From NCBI GenBank assembly GCA_905221615.1, contig CAJNDT010001001.1, positions 334,359 to 398,358 of the forward strand: 64,000 nucleotides of DNA, read 5' to 3'. The number at the start of each line of letters is the position of its first letter. The first letter of the stretch is position 1. This stretch comes from Symbiodinium sp. CCMP2592 (taxonomy: Eukaryota; Sar; Dinophyceae; Suessiales; Symbiodiniaceae). A model generated the notes under the pieces. It did no database searches. It was not told where the DNA came from and saw nothing but the letters and a program-made list of their open reading frames with translations. Below, piece by piece: positions 1 through 10,045 of the stretch. The translations under genes were made by a program, and so were the position numbers.

Positions 1-368
1 ATTGAGAACTTTAGAGCAAGGTCTACAGGGGTCTCTGCTGCAACGTTCTATGTCGCTGTCGTGTGAACTGAGGGCAGGTAGAAGCATGAGGCTCACTAGC
101 AACAGTTGAGGACTGCCGCTGCTACTACATGTCACTGCGAGGCGGCGAATTTTGCGGCGTAGTTTGCTGCGGAGTCCGCGGCGAAGTTTTGTCCCCAGTG
201 ACACGAGCGCTACCTGAAAATCCACGCCAAAATCCACCGTCTCGGCTTCTCTGCAACAATAGCAGCCTGCGGCCAGGGCTGTCCATGAGCAGTCAAAGGC
301 TGAAAGCGCCAGCAGTGAAAAGATTGGAAACTGCATCTGGCACTGCTGCTTTGCCGCCGGCATGGCTC
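1..368. other. non-coding flank, nothing recognised
   Basis: This interval follows the stop codon of the minus-strand gene that ends at 369. I see no domain-like reading frame, no repeat array and no terminal motif. The short open frame at 129-398 has no recognisable motif and overlaps the C-terminus of the neighbouring gene. Confidence 0.4.
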
Positions 369-3300
369 TCATCTAGCTCTGGGTGCCTTGGGAGCTAGCG
401 CTAGAATCTTGCGGTACCTCTGCTGGACACGGCCCGTCGTTGTAGACAAGACTGTCTCCAAGTCAGGCGCGGGCACGTAGTCCGTGAGCCTGTCCGCAGG
501 GATCCCTTGGTCTGGCCTTCCGAGGTCCTCCCACAGCTGCATCAAGAACGACATTCGATGGATGAACAGCTTCCCTAATGCCTGTCCCGGTTCGTCCCCG
601 TAGACGGACTGCTCGAAGCTTGCAGACTTCGCCAGAGAGAACTTGGCGCAGAATTCCGCCATCGAGGAGCCAGCTTTGACATCTATCCTAACGCCATACA
701 CCACCCGCCCGGTGCGACGAAGCTGCCAGTCTCCGCCTATGAGGCTGGTGCGAAACTGATCCGCCAAGGTCTCGAAAGCCGCATTGATCACACATCGCTG
801 CTCTTCCAGTTGCTCGAAGAGGTCGTCATACTGGATGTCCTCAGAGCTAAAATCTGCATCATCTGTGCTTTCGCAGTCATCCGTCGCATGCGACTGGGCA
901 GACTTGTCAGGATCCTCAGGTGCGGAGTCGCAAGAAGCCCGCTTTTTTTTCGAGGCGGCAGCTGCGCCCACAAAAGTCCGCAACCAAGGGTACTGCGCTG
1001 TCAACTCAGCATCTGGCTCTGCCACCACGGATTTCCGCGATGGCTCACTGCGTTCCTTGGCAACCTTCTTCTCGGAAGCAGCAGCGTCCAGAATCAAGTC
1101 TAAGGGTTGAAGGACATCACGACTGCATAAAGAGCGCTCCGAGGAAAACCAGCTGTGGAGGAAAACCCCAATCTGGACATTGGGAGACACGTCAAACACT
1201 TCTGCTGATGAAAACCGTCCAGGCAAAAAGGACCATTGCCAAGGCACCGAAGCCTGCCACTGCTGATTGAAGCACGGAGGGCCAGAAGTCACTGCAGGCA
1301 CAGGGCATTCAAGGTCACCCAAATCCAGCAGGAAAAGCCGAACAGGGTTCAGCATAGCAAAGAGAAACCGGTAGAATCGCGGGCCTTGCGGATGCTCGAC
1401 AAGGAAAACAGACTGCGCAAAGTGATCCCTCATCTGGCAAATGCGCCGCGCCGTTGCAGGCATCTCCGTCGGCCTGTCGCGACGGAGTTGCGAATGGCCC
1501 AGACAACTGTCCAAGTCCTGGTCAGGGACAGGCGGCGGGCACTGCAGAGACTTCGCGCGCAGTTTCTCTACGGACTTCTCTGTGAGCTTGGAGTCGTCGA
1601 TCATGCTCTGCAGTCTGCATTGCTCAGACGTGCTCAAGCGGCATTGTGAAATGGAACTGCCAGGTGCCTTAGAATCAGAACCACAACCTGCTTCGCTAAG
1701 CAAACCCAACTGCTGCTTGAGACTGTCGCACTCCTTCTGCCGAGACTGCCACGTGGCACTTCTCTCAAACGCAGCTTGTCGATCCCACGATGCCTTGGAC
1801 TCTTCAGGGAGTGAAGTCCACTGCTGCCCGTGTAGTTTCATGATCTTTGCTCGGTTGTACCTGGGCTGCTTTGGGTCGGAGGCCTCCTTCTCCCGCGCTT
1901 TTTGCATGACATGGGCAAGGTACACCTGCCTGCCGGTGATCCTGTTTGGATTCATATCCAAAGTCCGGCAAAGCTTCTGCAAAACTTGTTGTCGCCGCTG
2001 GTCGCAAGCAGAAGACGATGGAAGCATCTGAGCAAACGTGTGTATGAAAGCTCTCGCTGTCAAATGATTGTCCCCGTAATCTGGGTGGCGCTTCTTTACA
2101 ACGCTGGTTGACCCGTGCTGCTTCTCTGTGAACGCACTGGTCCAAGAGCACTGGCCTAGCAGCTGCACCGCACGCGCCAAGCGAGTGCGGTTGTAACCGG
2201 CCTGACCCAAAGCCCAGATCTTGAATGCAATTCCAGTGTCTGGAGGCTCGTCTTGTTGAAGCAATTCGTCCACATTGGCCTCCACATTGCCGAAACACAA
2301 ACGCCACGGAAGCGAACTGGCGACAAGAAGGACCCTCCACTCCAGGAAGCTCCACGAAATCAGAGCTCCAGCTATCACTCCAGATCTTACGGCTTGCGAC
2401 GTCATCTGCACTGGGCCAGACAACATGTCCCAAAATTGCTGCGGCAGAACATCCAAAAATAGAAACTCATTCCAAAGAACTTCTTGCAAGGATTGCTGCG
2501 TCTGGGCCACTCGAGAATCCTTCAGTACTTTGGCCAAGAAACTGTCAGAAACGTAGGAAGACAGCCCAACAACAGCGGCGAAGTGCCACACTTTGGCATC
2601 CAGGCGTTTGCAGCCGTGCCATTCGTAATCTCCTAGCTTGCCGGCAGTGTGTAGCCATTGCAAAAAAGCTGGATAACCGGTGACCAATCCGGATAGCAAG
2701 CCTCTGCAGGAGGCGCCGACTGTGCACCACCTGGATGTGGTGAACGCCGGCGGGCGCCATACACTCAGCAGGCATGTGGAAATGGCCTCGAGCCAGTTGC
2801 TGTCGTCGAGAACACTGTGGAGCACAACCAAAGTCCCACCCAGCCAGAAAAGTTGCATCTCAGACAACAACTTGGCGATGTCTTGGTCTATGCCCAGTGC
2901 ACACCACAGCAGAAAAAGATCACTGACGGCAGGTAGTTCATCCTGCCGCTTTGGGCTAAGCACTTGCACCAACCAGTCCGCCAAGTGCGAGGCGGCGTGG
3001 TGGAAGCACGCTCGCATGGCCATAACACCGACATAGCAGCTTTCCAACAAGAAGGAATCATTGAACAATCCTTGATGACCCCACTTGCAGCTGTTGTGCC
3101 CATCATGGGCCGCGCATGCCGTCCAGGAATGCCATTCAAAGAGCTTCTCGTCGTCGGAATCAGCGGCTGCAGGACCCGCTGCTGCTTCTGACACACCAAC
3201 TTGCTTGGACCACCAACCAGAGAGGCTTCCAACAAAGTCGAAAGTTACGGCACGGTCGTGGCACTGATGGTGAATGCTAATCACATCCGGCCCAACGCCG

Positions 3301-3743
3301 TTGAGGGACAAGCCTGGGCAAGTACATGCTGCTGAAAACAGCGCCTTCATTGTCTTGCCGTAAGCCAAGGGCAAAGGCTCCCGAAACAGAATCGTGCAAT
3401 GATAGCCATTGTCATGCGACGGAATATACAAAAACATTTGCTGAACAAAATAGTCGGATGAGCTCTTGCAAGTTCGCTGCACCTTGATGCTCCCATGTTG
3501 TCGTGTCAAGTATTTCCTCGAAGATACAGGTGTTGTATCGCAGGAATACTGGAAAAGGCAAGGTTGGCCCGCGTTGTTCTGGAGGAGTTCAACAGCACGC
3601 TCTTTCAGGTAGGCTTTGCAGATTTCGGCAACATGCAGAAGCTCTCTTAACTCATCCCGGGACAATTGCTTCGAGGATCCGGCAAAAAACTTCAAACGCA
3701 CGGCTACGCTAGGGGGGCCAGATGACGGCCCAGCTTCAGCCAT
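369..3743 (-). CDS. large hypothetical protein with HMG-box-like segment (1124 aa)
   Basis: One uninterrupted frame of 1124 codons starts at an ATG at 3743. I do not recognise the family. Residues about 603-670 resemble an HMG box: after a conserved Tyr-Leu they show the spacing I-x-K-x2-G-x2-W-x2-L-x2-E-x-K-x2-W-x3-A. The N-terminal half has several Cys/His clusters (about 138-250) and the motif SRWCTVGASCRGL (about 337-349). Residues about 930-1000 are Ser/Asp/Glu-rich and probably disordered. The C-terminal ~120 residues look folded. No signal peptide or membrane segment is evident. The gene is divergent from the truncated copia fragment, with about 150 bp between its start and the first copia homology. 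It could be a lineage-expanded host protein or a mobile-element protein; its size and position next to a retroelement make the latter plausible. Confidence 0.55.
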   Translation of the reverse strand: MAEAGPSSGPPSVAVRLKFFAGSSKQLSRDELRELLHVAEICKAYLKERAVELLQNNAGQPCLFQYSCDTTPVSSRKYLTRQHGSIKVQRTCKSSSDYFVQQMFLYIPSHDNGYHCTILFREPLPLAYGKTMKALFSAACTCPGLSLNGVGPDVISIHHQCHDRAVTFDFVGSLSGWWSKQVGVSEAAAGPAAADSDDEKLFEWHSWTACAAHDGHNSCKWGHQGLFNDSFLLESCYVGVMAMRACFHHAASHLADWLVQVLSPKRQDELPAVSDLFLLWCALGIDQDIAKLLSEMQLFWLGGTLVVLHSVLDDSNWLEAISTCLLSVWRPPAFTTSRWCTVGASCRGLLSGLVTGYPAFLQWLHTAGKLGDYEWHGCKRLDAKVWHFAAVVGLSSYVSDSFLAKVLKDSRVAQTQQSLQEVLWNEFLFLDVLPQQFWDMLSGPVQMTSQAVRSGVIAGALISWSFLEWRVLLVASSLPWRLCFGNVEANVDELLQQDEPPDTGIAFKIWALGQAGYNRTRLARAVQLLGQCSWTSAFTEKQHGSTSVVKKRHPDYGDNHLTARAFIHTFAQMLPSSSACDQRRQQVLQKLCRTLDMNPNRITGRQVYLAHVMQKAREKEASDPKQPRYNRAKIMKLHGQQWTSLPEESKASWDRQAAFERSATWQSRQKECDSLKQQLGLLSEAGCGSDSKAPGSSISQCRLSTSEQCRLQSMIDDSKLTEKSVEKLRAKSLQCPPPVPDQDLDSCLGHSQLRRDRPTEMPATARRICQMRDHFAQSVFLVEHPQGPRFYRFLFAMLNPVRLFLLDLGDLECPVPAVTSGPPCFNQQWQASVPWQWSFLPGRFSSAEVFDVSPNVQIGVFLHSWFSSERSLCSRDVLQPLDLILDAAASEKKVAKERSEPSRKSVVAEPDAELTAQYPWLRTFVGAAAASKKKRASCDSAPEDPDKSAQSHATDDCESTDDADFSSEDIQYDDLFEQLEEQRCVINAAFETLADQFRTSLIGGDWQLRRTGRVVYGVRIDVKAGSSMAEFCAKFSLAKSASFEQSVYGDEPGQALGKLFIHRMSFLMQLWEDLGRPDQGIPADRLTDYVPAPDLETVLSTTTGRVQQRYRKILALAPKAPRAR

Positions 3744-3893
3744 ACTCCTACGGATCTGGCAACGCTGACAGAAGCTCCTGGACAGGAAACTGCAACAACG
3801 GTACGCCTTCCAATCGAGACCCTGAACTTGTTTGGATCAAACGAAAATCCATAACTCAATCAATAACTTCTTTCACCAACTTCACCCTGCAGA

Positions 3894-6800
3894 TGCGCCG
3901 GTCTAATAGATGAGAACTCACGCTATCGAGTGGCACGAATACTGACAAGAGGTGCAAAGCAGACTCCTAGAGCGGCAGCATGTTTGCATTACATGAGAGA
4001 AGGGTGGATTCAGTACTTTGGTGAGCCACAAACATTGCGACTAGATCCAGCTGGAGCCTTTAGGAGCAAGGCCCTAGAGGAGTTTGCCGATCGACATCAC
4101 ATTTACCTGGACATCATTCCAGGAGAGGCGCATTGGCAGATGAGTGCTTGTGAAGGCGCCATAAAGGGCGTCAAAGAAGTCATGAGCAAATTAGCCGACG
4201 AGGATGATCAAATCACTCCAGAGAACGCCTTGGCAACTGCCATACTGACATTCAACCAGAGGGATGTGATTCGGGGTTTCTCTCCGATGCAGTTAGCATT
4301 TGGGTGTGGCCGGGATGCGACAGGTCGCATGACACAAGAAGTTCAGCAGCTGCCAGAAGAATTACACGCCGCGAACGCTTCAGGCGAGTTCCAGAATCTG
4401 TTGCAAAGGCAGGCGATTGCGGAAAAGGCGATGGTGGATTGGCGGACCACGGAGCGACTCGATCGGGCCCAGCATTCTCGACCACAGCCGACGCGGCACT
4501 ACACCCCAGGCGATCTTGTGTTCTACTGGCGTACACAAGAATCTGGGCAGAGCAAGAAAAAGCCGGGATCAAAACAGGGCCGTTTCCTCGGCCCAGCAAG
4601 GATCCTTGCGACAGAGACCAAGAGGGACTCGCAAGGGGACTTGAGGCCTGGCAGTTCAGTCTGGTGCGTCCGCGGACGCACTTTAATCAAGTGTGCACCG
4701 GAGCAGTTACGCCCCGCTTCACATCGTGAGGAGCTGGTGGAGTCCATGGTGGAGTCCGATGGTGTTCCTTGGACTTTCACTCGTGTGTCGCAGGCCATCG
4801 GCGGCAACCAGTTTGAGGATGTGAGTGCGGAGGTGCCAAGCGTAGAGGAGTGGCAGCGTGCCCAGGATATCCAGCGGGAAATTCCGCCCCGACTGACGAG
4901 GCGCATCTCTATGAAGAGGCCAGGGCCAAGCAGCAGAACAGGCGACAATCGAGCCGCCAGTGAAATGGATGTTGACGTGGATCCCGAGGGCAGCGAACCA
5001 CAGAGACCTAGACTTTCGGCAGCTCCCACGGTGGGAGAAGTGCCCAGCCAACACTGGACGACGCATGTGGAGGAACAAGCGTTCCTCACGCAGGAGTCTT
5101 CCTACTGGAGTGACAAGAATGCGGCCGTGGCAGTAGAAGTGGATGTACCCGACAGTCGTCGAGGAATTCATGCCATGACACAGGACTTGATTCACTTCTT
5201 TGTTGGCGCCTTCAAACGACGAGCTGTGGAAGTCTGTGAGCGAAAGTTAAATGCGCAAGACCTGGAGAAGTTTCGAGAGGCTAAAGCTATCGAAGTAAAG
5301 AATTTCCTTGCGGCTAAAGCGTTTGAGGCAGTGCCAATACACATGAGACCATCCAAAGAACAGGCAGTTGGCATGCGTTGGATCCTGACATGGAAGTTGC
5401 GGGACGACGGGTCCTACAAGGCGAAGGCGAGGGCGGTGCTCTTAGGGTATCAAGACCCTGGCTACGAACATCGTGATACCACAGCTCCTGTCATGACGAG
5501 GCAGACTCGTCAGATGATGTTGCAGGTATCGGCGATGAAAGGCTGGCGGCTGCGCAAAGGAGATGTTTCAGGGGCTTTCTTGCAAGGCAGGGAGTACCCC
5601 GACATCTTACATTGCATACCCTGCGATGAGATTTGCGCTGCCATGGGCTTGGAAAAGGGATCAGTCACCAGACTTCGGAAAGCTTGTTACGGCTTGGTGG
5701 ACGCTCCTTTGGAATGGTACCGCACGGTGGCTTCTTTCCTAGAACAGCTGGGATTGCAGAGGCTATGGTCAGACGCATGCGCTTGGGTATGGCGCCCACG
5801 AGGACAGCTTCGCGGCATGATCTCAGGTCACGTCGACGACTTCCTCTTCGGAGGACGTGATGACGACAAAGAGTGGCAGGCCATCTTGGACCAGATCAAG
5901 GTGAAGTTTAAATGGGGAGACTGGGAAGAGGACTCTTTTGTACAATGTGGGGTGCTTATCCGACAGACCGAGGCAGGTTTCGAGCTCTCACAAGAACAAT
6001 ACATCGATTCCATATCCGAGATCCCAGTGGGTGCTGTACGCCGAAAGGAGCGAGAGGCAGAAACCACAGAGCGTGAAAAGGGACAACTTCGCGCGTTATT
6101 GGGTTCCTTGAGTTGGTGTGCCCAACAAACCGCACCTCACCTGTCCGCTGAGGTCAGTCTTCTTCTGTCAGAAGTGGCAACTAGTCGAGTGAGCACCATA
6201 CTGAGGACAAACACGCTTCTGAGTTACACCAAGGCCAGACGGAAACACAAGATGCTGATTCACAAGTTTCATCCTCAGGAACAGGTGATGTTGTTCGCAT
6301 GGGTGGACGCAGCGAGTCAGAATCGCTGCAATGGAGGCAGCACTCAGGGCATCTTTGTTGGCCTGGGAACTAAGGCCATACTGGCAGGCGAGCTGGGGGG
6401 TATCACTCCCATCAGCTGGCACTCGACTAAGGTGGATCGCGCATGCCGTTCACCTGGCGCGGCAGAGACCTTAGCAGCCACCAACGGAGAGGACGCCTTG
6501 TACTTTGCAAGGTACCAACTCTCAGAGATTCTGTTCGGCAACGACAATGTTCGGCAACCAGATCACACAGTTCGCCGAGTCGAAGGGTGTGTCATCACAG
6601 ATTCACGCAACGTCTATGACAAGTTCCAGAACGAGGTCATAGTGATCAAAGGGGCGGAGAAAAGATCAGATATAGAGATGCTGGGACTCAAAGAATCCCA
6701 ACAGCAGACAGGTCTTCAGCTACGCTGGGTACACTCCGAAGCTCAATTGGCAAACTCCTTAACGAAAGCTGGAGGAGGACGGGAATTGGAGCTTTACTAC

Positions 6801-6917
6801 CGTATGCAGCACAGCTGGAAGATAGTGGAAGACCCGCTGATGCAGTCAGCGAGGAAGCGACGCACACAAGGTCTGGAGCCTTTCGACACTACGTGTAGTG
6901 CAAAAGTAGAGAGTTGA
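3894..6917 (+). mobile_element. 5'-truncated Ty1/copia retrotransposon fragment
   Basis: Copia homology begins abruptly at about 3894, inside the integrase core, immediately after a pyrimidine-rich stretch ending CTGCAG. Gag, protease and the first integrase aspartate are absent. The frame then runs open to 6917. I found no LTR, polypurine tract or target duplication downstream of the stop. The element is probably a dead 5'-truncated insertion. The CAG at the boundary could instead be a 3' splice site joining to an exon I cannot identify. Confidence 0.8.
3930..6917 (+). CDS. Ty1/copia Pol fragment: integrase end, reverse transcriptase, RNase H (995 aa)
   Basis: Retrotransposon polyprotein remnant. 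Position 3930 is a GTG inside the domain; the same frame is coding-like from about 3894, so 3930 is not a true start. Integrase residues D39 and E75 keep the D-x35-E spacing of the DDE core. A basic, Pro-rich linker (about 180-400) follows. Reverse transcriptase (RVT_2 type) covers about 450-690, with the first catalytic Asp in KGDVSGAF (D545) and an HVDD box (D636, D637) replacing the usual YVDD. RNase H has D793, E846 and D891, then a typical copia tail with SEAQLANSLTKAGG. All seen catalytic residues are present and no stop interrupts 995 codons, so decay is limited to the missing 5' part. It is a different copia lineage from the giant element at 46-61 kb. Confidence 0.9.
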   Translation: MARILTRGAKQTPRAAACLHYMREGWIQYFGEPQTLRLDPAGAFRSKALEEFADRHHIYLDIIPGEAHWQMSACEGAIKGVKEVMSKLADEDDQITPENALATAILTFNQRDVIRGFSPMQLAFGCGRDATGRMTQEVQQLPEELHAANASGEFQNLLQRQAIAEKAMVDWRTTERLDRAQHSRPQPTRHYTPGDLVFYWRTQESGQSKKKPGSKQGRFLGPARILATETKRDSQGDLRPGSSVWCVRGRTLIKCAPEQLRPASHREELVESMVESDGVPWTFTRVSQAIGGNQFEDVSAEVPSVEEWQRAQDIQREIPPRLTRRISMKRPGPSSRTGDNRAASEMDVDVDPEGSEPQRPRLSAAPTVGEVPSQHWTTHVEEQAFLTQESSYWSDKNAAVAVEVDVPDSRRGIHAMTQDLIHFFVGAFKRRAVEVCERKLNAQDLEKFREAKAIEVKNFLAAKAFEAVPIHMRPSKEQAVGMRWILTWKLRDDGSYKAKARAVLLGYQDPGYEHRDTTAPVMTRQTRQMMLQVSAMKGWRLRKGDVSGAFLQGREYPDILHCIPCDEICAAMGLEKGSVTRLRKACYGLVDAPLEWYRTVASFLEQLGLQRLWSDACAWVWRPRGQLRGMISGHVDDFLFGGRDDDKEWQAILDQIKVKFKWGDWEEDSFVQCGVLIRQTEAGFELSQEQYIDSISEIPVGAVRRKEREAETTEREKGQLRALLGSLSWCAQQTAPHLSAEVSLLLSEVATSRVSTILRTNTLLSYTKARRKHKMLIHKFHPQEQVMLFAWVDAASQNRCNGGSTQGIFVGLGTKAILAGELGGITPISWHSTKVDRACRSPGAAETLAATNGEDALYFARYQLSEILFGNDNVRQPDHTVRRVEGCVITDSRNVYDKFQNEVIVIKGAEKRSDIEMLGLKESQQQTGLQLRWVHSEAQLANSLTKAGGGRELELYYRMQHSWKIVEDPLMQSARKRRTQGLEPFDTTCSAKVES

Positions 6918-7969
6918 TTTTGACATCTCAAAGAAACTCCTTCGGGGAGCGGGGCATGCAAGCTTACAGCTTGTTACACATGCACGCAAGAGTCGTGTGC
7001 TTGTGCAGCTACGATTGATCAAGAGAAGTCTGCAGGAAAAGGTTCTCACTTCCGGCGTGCCATAGTCCCGCCCCATAATTAGAGGCCTACGAACTGCGAT
7101 TACCAGGGCAATCAGAGCTTGTGCGAATCATCTACCACCAGGCGGGCTGATCGCTCGCAAACCCTTAAACCCTAAACCCTAAACCCTAAGCCCATAAACC
7201 CTTAAACCCTAAACGCCCTAAGCCCTACAGCCCATGCTGACCTCGTAGTCGAAGCTGTCTTGAACCGCCTCTTTGCCTTCCACGTCGCTCTCTAGGGTCT
7301 AGGTTCAGTTTTAGGGTCTAATTGGGTTTTAAGGTTTAAGGTTTAGGGTCGATATAGGTTCAGTTTAGGGTCTATATAGGTTAAGTTTACCCTAAGGGGT
7401 TCACATATAGATCCCTATAGGGTAATCCTAAAAAAGGAACTACTTTGGGGCCTTAGGGTAGGGTCTAACTAGGGTTTAGGGTCTAAGGTTTAGGGGTTGC
7501 TTTTTTGTGCAGTGGCCCCTTGGGGTTTGTTTCGGGTCAAGGTTTTGGCTTAGGGCTCAGGGTCTTTGCTTTCTGAACTCCTTTTCTGCGATTTGGAGCG
7601 GTCTCCCGAGCTTAGGGTCTAGGTTTTAGGGCTTTGGGCTCTTGGGGCTTAAAGTTTTCTTTTGAAGATCACCCTCTCGCTCTTAAAGTTTAGAGTGTAG
7701 GGTTTAGGAGTTTGAGTTTAGGGTTTGGGTTTCGGCTAATGTTAGGTTGCCTTGACAAAACCCTCGATTAACAGAAACTCCAGTCCGTCCGGAAATTCCA
7801 TTACAACCCTGCCCCCTCCACTTAACAAGCTCGACCCAGAAAACTCAACAATGATCCGTTCCTAAAGCCTCTAATTGTTTTTGGAGTCAGTTACTGTTAT
7901 CTGATTGCTTCAAACGCAGAGGTGGGGACCGACCAGAGAGAAACTCTTCTCTGACCGCGTACTATAGTG
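6918..7969. other. non-coding, degenerate telomere-like words
   Basis: No gene is seen. From 7167 to 7210 there is a short run of CCCTAAA units, and from 7300 to 7740 many scattered TTTAGGG-like words in the opposite sense. The first 250 bp are the 3' flank of the copia fragment; I could not find an LTR there. Confidence 0.5.
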
Positions 7970-8066
7970 CCAAAATCATTAGAATAATGGGGTTTTGGGG
8001 TAGATGTATAATAAGGACTCCCCAAAAGAGTATAAGTAAATCGTTAAGGCCCCTGTTACTACTACC
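7970..8066. mobile_element. MITE-like element, family B (copy B1)
   Basis: A ~97-bp AT-rich element whose right end, CGTTAAGGCCCCTGTTA, is the reverse complement of the family end CAGGGGCCTTAAT. Its left end is degenerate. The interior GGGGTTTTGGGGTAGA-TATAATAAGGA is shared with the copies near 17.4, 19.2, 44.3 and 45.2 kb. No coding capacity. Confidence 0.45.
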
Positions 8067-8756
8067 ACTACTATCGACCCCCTGCCCCGGGGCTTGAAAT
8101 CAACCGAGGAGGGCGCGGGCATTCTTAGCAATTCAACATTAAGCCCAAACCCTGAACCCTCAACAAACCCTAGACGCCAAACCCTGAACACTAAACCCTA
8201 AACCCTACCAAAACTCTGAAGACCAAAGACAGAAGCCCTAGCGCAAAACCAGGGAGCAGCCTCATATAGGGGATAGAATACGGTTTGGGGGCTGTTTTTA
8301 CGATTATCATGTGTATAGCGTTCTCTTAGCTCCCGTGGACATGGCAACCCGGAAACCCCCAAAGCACGAAAGTAAGATCCTGCAGTGGAACCTGGTGTAA
8401 ATCGCCACCCAACCCAGGCAAACCTCAACAACCCTTGAAAACTCTAACAGTTGAGCCCTCGTAAAGCCCTCAAGAGACCCTCGAAGAGCCCTTACAGCAA
8501 CCTTAACTAACTTCACAAACCGTATAGAATTTTGGGCTCTCGAACCACTCTTGTAAGGGCCCGAAAAAACACCCCCAAGCATATCCCGACCTTACCGGGA
8601 TTTATGTGGGATATCCCGCTTTTCGCCTGCGACCTGTAGTGCCATCGTTTCGTGCTCGGGGGGGTTAGGCTGGTCAAGGGCTTAGGGGCTTAGCTTTCAG
8701 GGGTGTGGTAGTAGCTACTCCTAAACCCTACACTGGTAGACCTTAAACTCCAAACC
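8067..8756. other. non-coding, no gene seen
   Basis: Degenerate CCCTAAAC-type words occur on the plus strand near 8150-8210. The open frames on the minus strand (8198-8582) have no domain-like composition and I do not regard them as genes. Confidence 0.4.
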
Positions 8757-8868
8757 CATATAACCCTAAACCCTAAACCCTAAACCCGAAACCCTAAACC
8801 CGAAACCCTAAACCCTAAACCCTAAACCCATATAACCCTAAACCCTAAACCCTAAACCCGAAACCCCT
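8757..8868 (+). repeat. telomere-like CCCTAAA block
   Basis: About 16 near-perfect CCCTAAA units interrupted by CCCGAAA and CCCATATAA variants. The C-rich strand is on the plus strand. It sits 150 bp left of a G-rich block of the same word. Confidence 0.8.
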
Positions 8869-9018
8869 AAATGCTCTAAAGACTTCCCAAGAGCCATGAA
8901 GCGCCCCTTGGGCTGCGACGTGGAGGCTTGAAGATCTGGGTCTCGCAGTGCTTGGAGTCTATGGCCTCCCCCAGCTCCAGATTTAGAGTTTGGGGTTTAA
9001 GTTTTTTTTTTTTTTTTG

Positions 9019-9232
9019 CGGGCTCTTTTGGGGTTTAGGGTTTAGGGGTTTAGGGTTTAGGGTTTGGGGTTTAGGGTTTAGGGTTTAGGGGTTTGGGGTT
9101 TAGGGTTTAGGGTTTAGGGTTTAGGGTTTGGGGTTTAGGGTTTAGGGTTTAGGGGTTTAGGGGTTTAGGGGTTTAGGGGTTTAGGGTTTAGGGGTTTAGG
9201 GTTTAGGGGTTTAGGGTTTAGGGTTTAGGGTT
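9019..9232 (+). repeat. telomere-like TTTAGGG block
   Basis: About 30 TTTAGGG/TTTAGGGG units with mixed 7- and 8-bp spacing, G-rich strand on plus. Just upstream is a T15 run at about 9003. Together with the C-rich block at 8757 this makes a (CCCTAAA)n-spacer-(TTTAGGG)n arrangement, the reverse of the order expected for a telomere-telomere fusion. Confidence 0.85.
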
Positions 9233-9244
9233 CATAAAGGAAAG

Positions 9245-9345
9245 GGGTAGCTTCCGAAATTGGGGTCCCGTTTAATGTCCGTTTTATAAGGGTGCCGTAC
9301 TATATTGGGGACCTAAAGAGGGACCCCAATCTGGAGAACCTTCAG
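9245..9345. mobile_element. MITE-like element, family F (copy F3)
   Basis: Inverted ends ATTGGGGTCCC (about 9256) and GGGACCCCAAT (about 9333) enclose an AT-rich centre. The outer CTTCCGAAA is shared with the better-preserved family F copy at 63856. Non-coding. Confidence 0.4.
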
Positions 9346-9928
9346 GTTTAGGGTTCTGGGTTGCGGGTTTACGTTTGTAGGTTCTGGCTTCAGGGTTTAT
9401 GTGTTCAGGGTTTAGGGATTGAACCAAAACCGGTCATCACCACAACCATCATCATCAACCTTCACATTACCAGCATCATATGCAATGCTATCTTTACCCT
9501 CCACCCGGACTGTCACCATCGCCATCCTCACCAGCATCTTCATGGTCGCCAAAACGGAAAACATCGTCACACTGAACAGCATAGCAACAACACCAAGCAC
9601 AGCGACTATGGTGATGGCAGCCCTCCCACCGGGAGTATGCTGCTGTCTGCACGACTTACGATCGAAGAACCGTAGACAATCTCAGCATCCTAAACCCTTA
9701 AACTCTTGAAACCTTAGACCCTTATATTCTTAAACCCTAAACCCTTAACCCTTAACCCTTAAACCCCTAAACCCCGAACCCTAAAGCACCCGACACCCCC
9801 CTCCGTTTAAAACAACGCATCTCGCCGTGGCTGTGCATAACAGTCTTCAACTGTGTTAGATTTGTAGGCCGCCTCATCCCCCGACACCCAGCTTATAAAT
9901 CACGCAATAACAGCCTGGAAATTCAGAA
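9346..9928. other. non-coding, no gene seen
   Basis: Contains degenerate TTTAGGG words near 9350-9420 and CCCTTAAAC words near 9690-9790. A CAT/CAC-rich stretch (9430-9600) creates open frames in several phases and is low-complexity rather than coding. Confidence 0.4.
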
Positions 9929-10045
9929 TATAGTAAAACCCAGAAAGTTGGAACATCTTTGTCCTCATGGTCTTAAGGGAAAGTATAAGGGATCCTGGCA
10001 CTAATCCTCCTAAAGCCATGTTCCAACTTTCTGGCTTCTACTATA
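9929..10045. mobile_element. MITE-like element, family A (copy A1)
   Basis: A 117-bp element with ~25-bp terminal inverted repeats: the left end contains CCCAGAAAGTTGGAA and the right end TTCCAACTTTCTGG. The outermost TATAGTA matches TACTATA. The centre carries CTTAAGGGAAAGTATAAGG, shared with copy A2. No coding capacity, so it would depend on an enzyme supplied in trans. Confidence 0.65.

Noticed and set aside
6918-7150. LTR or polypurine tract after the truncated copia fragment
   Set aside because: I found no purine tract followed by a TG-starting repeat and no matching sequence on the 5' side.
8757-9232. True chromosome end or telomere fusion
   Set aside because: The blocks are short, interrupted, flanked by ordinary sequence on both sides, and in C-rich-then-G-rich order, opposite to a fusion.
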